From positions 1 to 14,264 of the forward strand of contig CAKSWA010000047.1 in NCBI GenBank assembly GCA_934511165.1: 14,264 bases of DNA, in the 5' to 3' direction. This document shows, one piece after another, positions 13,446 through 14,264 of the stretch. Each line of letters starts with the position of its first letter. Position 1 is the stretch's first letter. This DNA is from an uncultured Oscillospiraceae bacterium (GTDB taxonomy: Bacteria > Bacillota > Clostridia > Oscillospirales > Oscillospiraceae). A program made the translations under genes and the position numbers. The notes beneath the pieces were generated by a model, which saw only the letters and a list, made by a program, of their open reading frames with translations, did not search any database and was not told where the DNA came from.

Positions 13446-14150
13446 GTGGGCTACAGCAAAATCACCGCGCTTTCGCTGACGGATCTTTTCGTGCAGCAGA
13501 TCGAAAACATGATCCTTTCCGGGGAGCTCGCCATCGGCGAGCGGCTGCCGCCGGCGCGGGAGCTCGCGGTGAAGATGGGCGTTTCGCGCACCGTGGTCAC
13601 GGCTGGGCTGGTGGAGCTGGAAAAGCTCGGCTTTGTGGAGATCAAAGTCCGGCAGGGCGTGTACGTCTGCGATTACCGGCGGCGCGGCACGATGGAAACG
13701 CTTGTGGCGATCATGCGGTATAATGGCGGCGCGCTGCGGAAAAACGAGGTGTGCTCCCTGCTCGAAACGCGCGACGCGATGGAGAGCATGTGCATGCGTC
13801 TTGTGGTAGAGCGCTCGGACGCCGCCGCGCTCGAAGCGCTTGCGCCGATCCTCGAGAGCATCCGCACCGCGCGCGACGCCGACGAGGCCGCGGAGAACGT
13901 CTTTCTCTTTCACCACGAACTTGCGGTGCTCTCCGGCAACGTGCTTATGCCGCTTTTATATCACTCTTTCCGCCCGCAGAGCGTGTATCTCTGGACAATT
14001 GACTGCAAGCGCAGCGGCATACAGAAAATGTATGAATCGAAGCTGACGCTCTATACCGCTCTTCTGAACGGCGACACCGGCGAAGCCGTCCGCCTTACGC
14101 ACGAGCGCATTGCCCGCGCTCTTGACGCGCTGCCCCTCTTCGGGGCATGA
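13446..14150 (+). CDS. GntR-family transcriptional regulator, FadR subfamily (FCD domain)
   Basis: With the GTG start at 13446 the protein has 234 residues. The winged helix-turn-helix spans about residues 10-75 (LTDLFVQQIENMILSGEL, LPPARELAVKMGVSRTVV, GFVEIKVRQGVYV). The helical FCD effector domain spans about 95-228 and includes FHHELAVLSGN. The usual His in the segment before LYTALLNGD appears to be absent, so the metal site of many FCD proteins may be incomplete, as in E. coli FadR itself. A GTG at 13422 would extend the protein by 8 residues. The start at 13446 is preferred because GGAGG (13433-13437) is 8 nt upstream and because 13422 lies in operator 2. It is divergent from the CrtI-like operon and probably represses that operon and itself, released by the substrate or a product of the flavoprotein. 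Confidence 0.88.
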   Translation: MGYSKITALSLTDLFVQQIENMILSGELAIGERLPPARELAVKMGVSRTVVTAGLVELEKLGFVEIKVRQGVYVCDYRRRGTMETLVAIMRYNGGALRKNEVCSLLETRDAMESMCMRLVVERSDAAALEALAPILESIRTARDADEAAENVFLFHHELAVLSGNVLMPLLYHSFRPQSVYLWTIDCKRSGIQKMYESKLTLYTALLNGDTGEAVRLTHERIARALDALPLFGA

Positions 14151-14178
14151 CCGCATAAAAAATTCCCGCTTTCCGAAA

Positions 14179-14264
14179 TGAACTGCACCAGTTTGTGCGG
14201 ACAGCACAAAAAGCCCCCTATGTAGGCGATATGAAGTTTAAGCGGAGTGGCGCAGCGTCAGCGG
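14179..14264 (+). mobile_element. Possible left end of an IS3-family (IS150-like) insertion sequence, running off the window
   Basis: The stretch starting TGAACTGCACCAG at 14179, with GTTTGTGCGGACA and a later GCCCCCTATG, resembles my memory of IS150-group left ends (TGTACTGCACCC..., then GTTGGAC and GCCCCTA). It contains a perfect hairpin TTTGTGC/GCACAAA (14192-14198, 14204-14210). A short open frame starts with ATG at 14231 (MKFKRSGAASA) and reaches the window end; it could begin a transposase or be noise. It stands 28 bp after the regulator stop. Without the right end or a transposase this is a weak call. Confidence 0.3.

Noticed and set aside
14131..14147. TGCCCC/GGGGCA hairpin at the end of the regulator gene as a terminator
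   Set aside because: The stem is coding sequence up to the stop codon and no T-tract follows; only an A-run occurs.

Overview
The window is GC-rich, densely coding DNA. It most likely comes from an anaerobic, low-oxygen-adapted Firmicute of the Oscillospiraceae/Ruminococcaceae type. Three things point there: strong AGGAGG ribosome binding sites, the ileS-lspA-rluD gene order, and FAD/Fe-S oxidoreductases together with a palindromic intergenic repeat of a style I associate with gut Clostridia. This placement is inference; no rRNA or other marker is present.

Layout, left to right. (1) Plus strand, 1-5899: the 3' end of ileS; an intergenic repeat element with inverted ends; lspA, whose protein carries a roughly 190-residue low-complexity tail; rluD, overlapping lspA by 4 bp; then a tightly packed trio made of a GlpA/LhgO-like FAD dehydrogenase with a BFD-type [2Fe-2S] domain, a second FAD/NAD oxidoreductase, and a small DUF1667 Cys protein. 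The trio resembles glycerol-3-phosphate dehydrogenase systems of anaerobes. A perfect 14-bp hairpin at 5930-5961 ends it and also ends the convergent operon. (2) Minus strand, 10275 to 5966: a five-gene sugar operon with its own promoter: FucU-type mutarotase, ribokinase-family kinase, KdsD-like SIS isomerase without CBS domains, GPH-family cation symporter, and a Cys-rich DUF1847 protein. Read together, the enzymes fit import of a pentose, conversion between its ring forms, phosphorylation at O5 and isomerisation to ribulose 5-phosphate. D-arabinose via D-arabinose 5-phosphate is the best-fitting substrate. (3) Minus strand, 13227 to 10475: a phytoene-desaturase/retinol-saturase-like flavoprotein and a FNR-[2Fe-2S] reductase, ending in a terminator at 10426-10454. 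(4) Plus strand, 13446-14150: a FadR-subfamily GntR regulator, divergent from the redox pair. The shared 218-bp intergenic region holds two recognisable sigma-70-type promoters and two nearly identical 15-bp palindromes, each just downstream of a predicted start point. (5) 14179-14264: a possible left end of an IS3-family insertion sequence that runs off the window.

The two parts most likely to hide undescribed biology are the putative D-arabinose 5-phosphate catabolic operon and the self-contained regulated redox module (GntR, CrtI-like flavoprotein, dedicated reductase), whose substrate is unknown. No rRNA, tRNA, CRISPR array or riboswitch was recognised.
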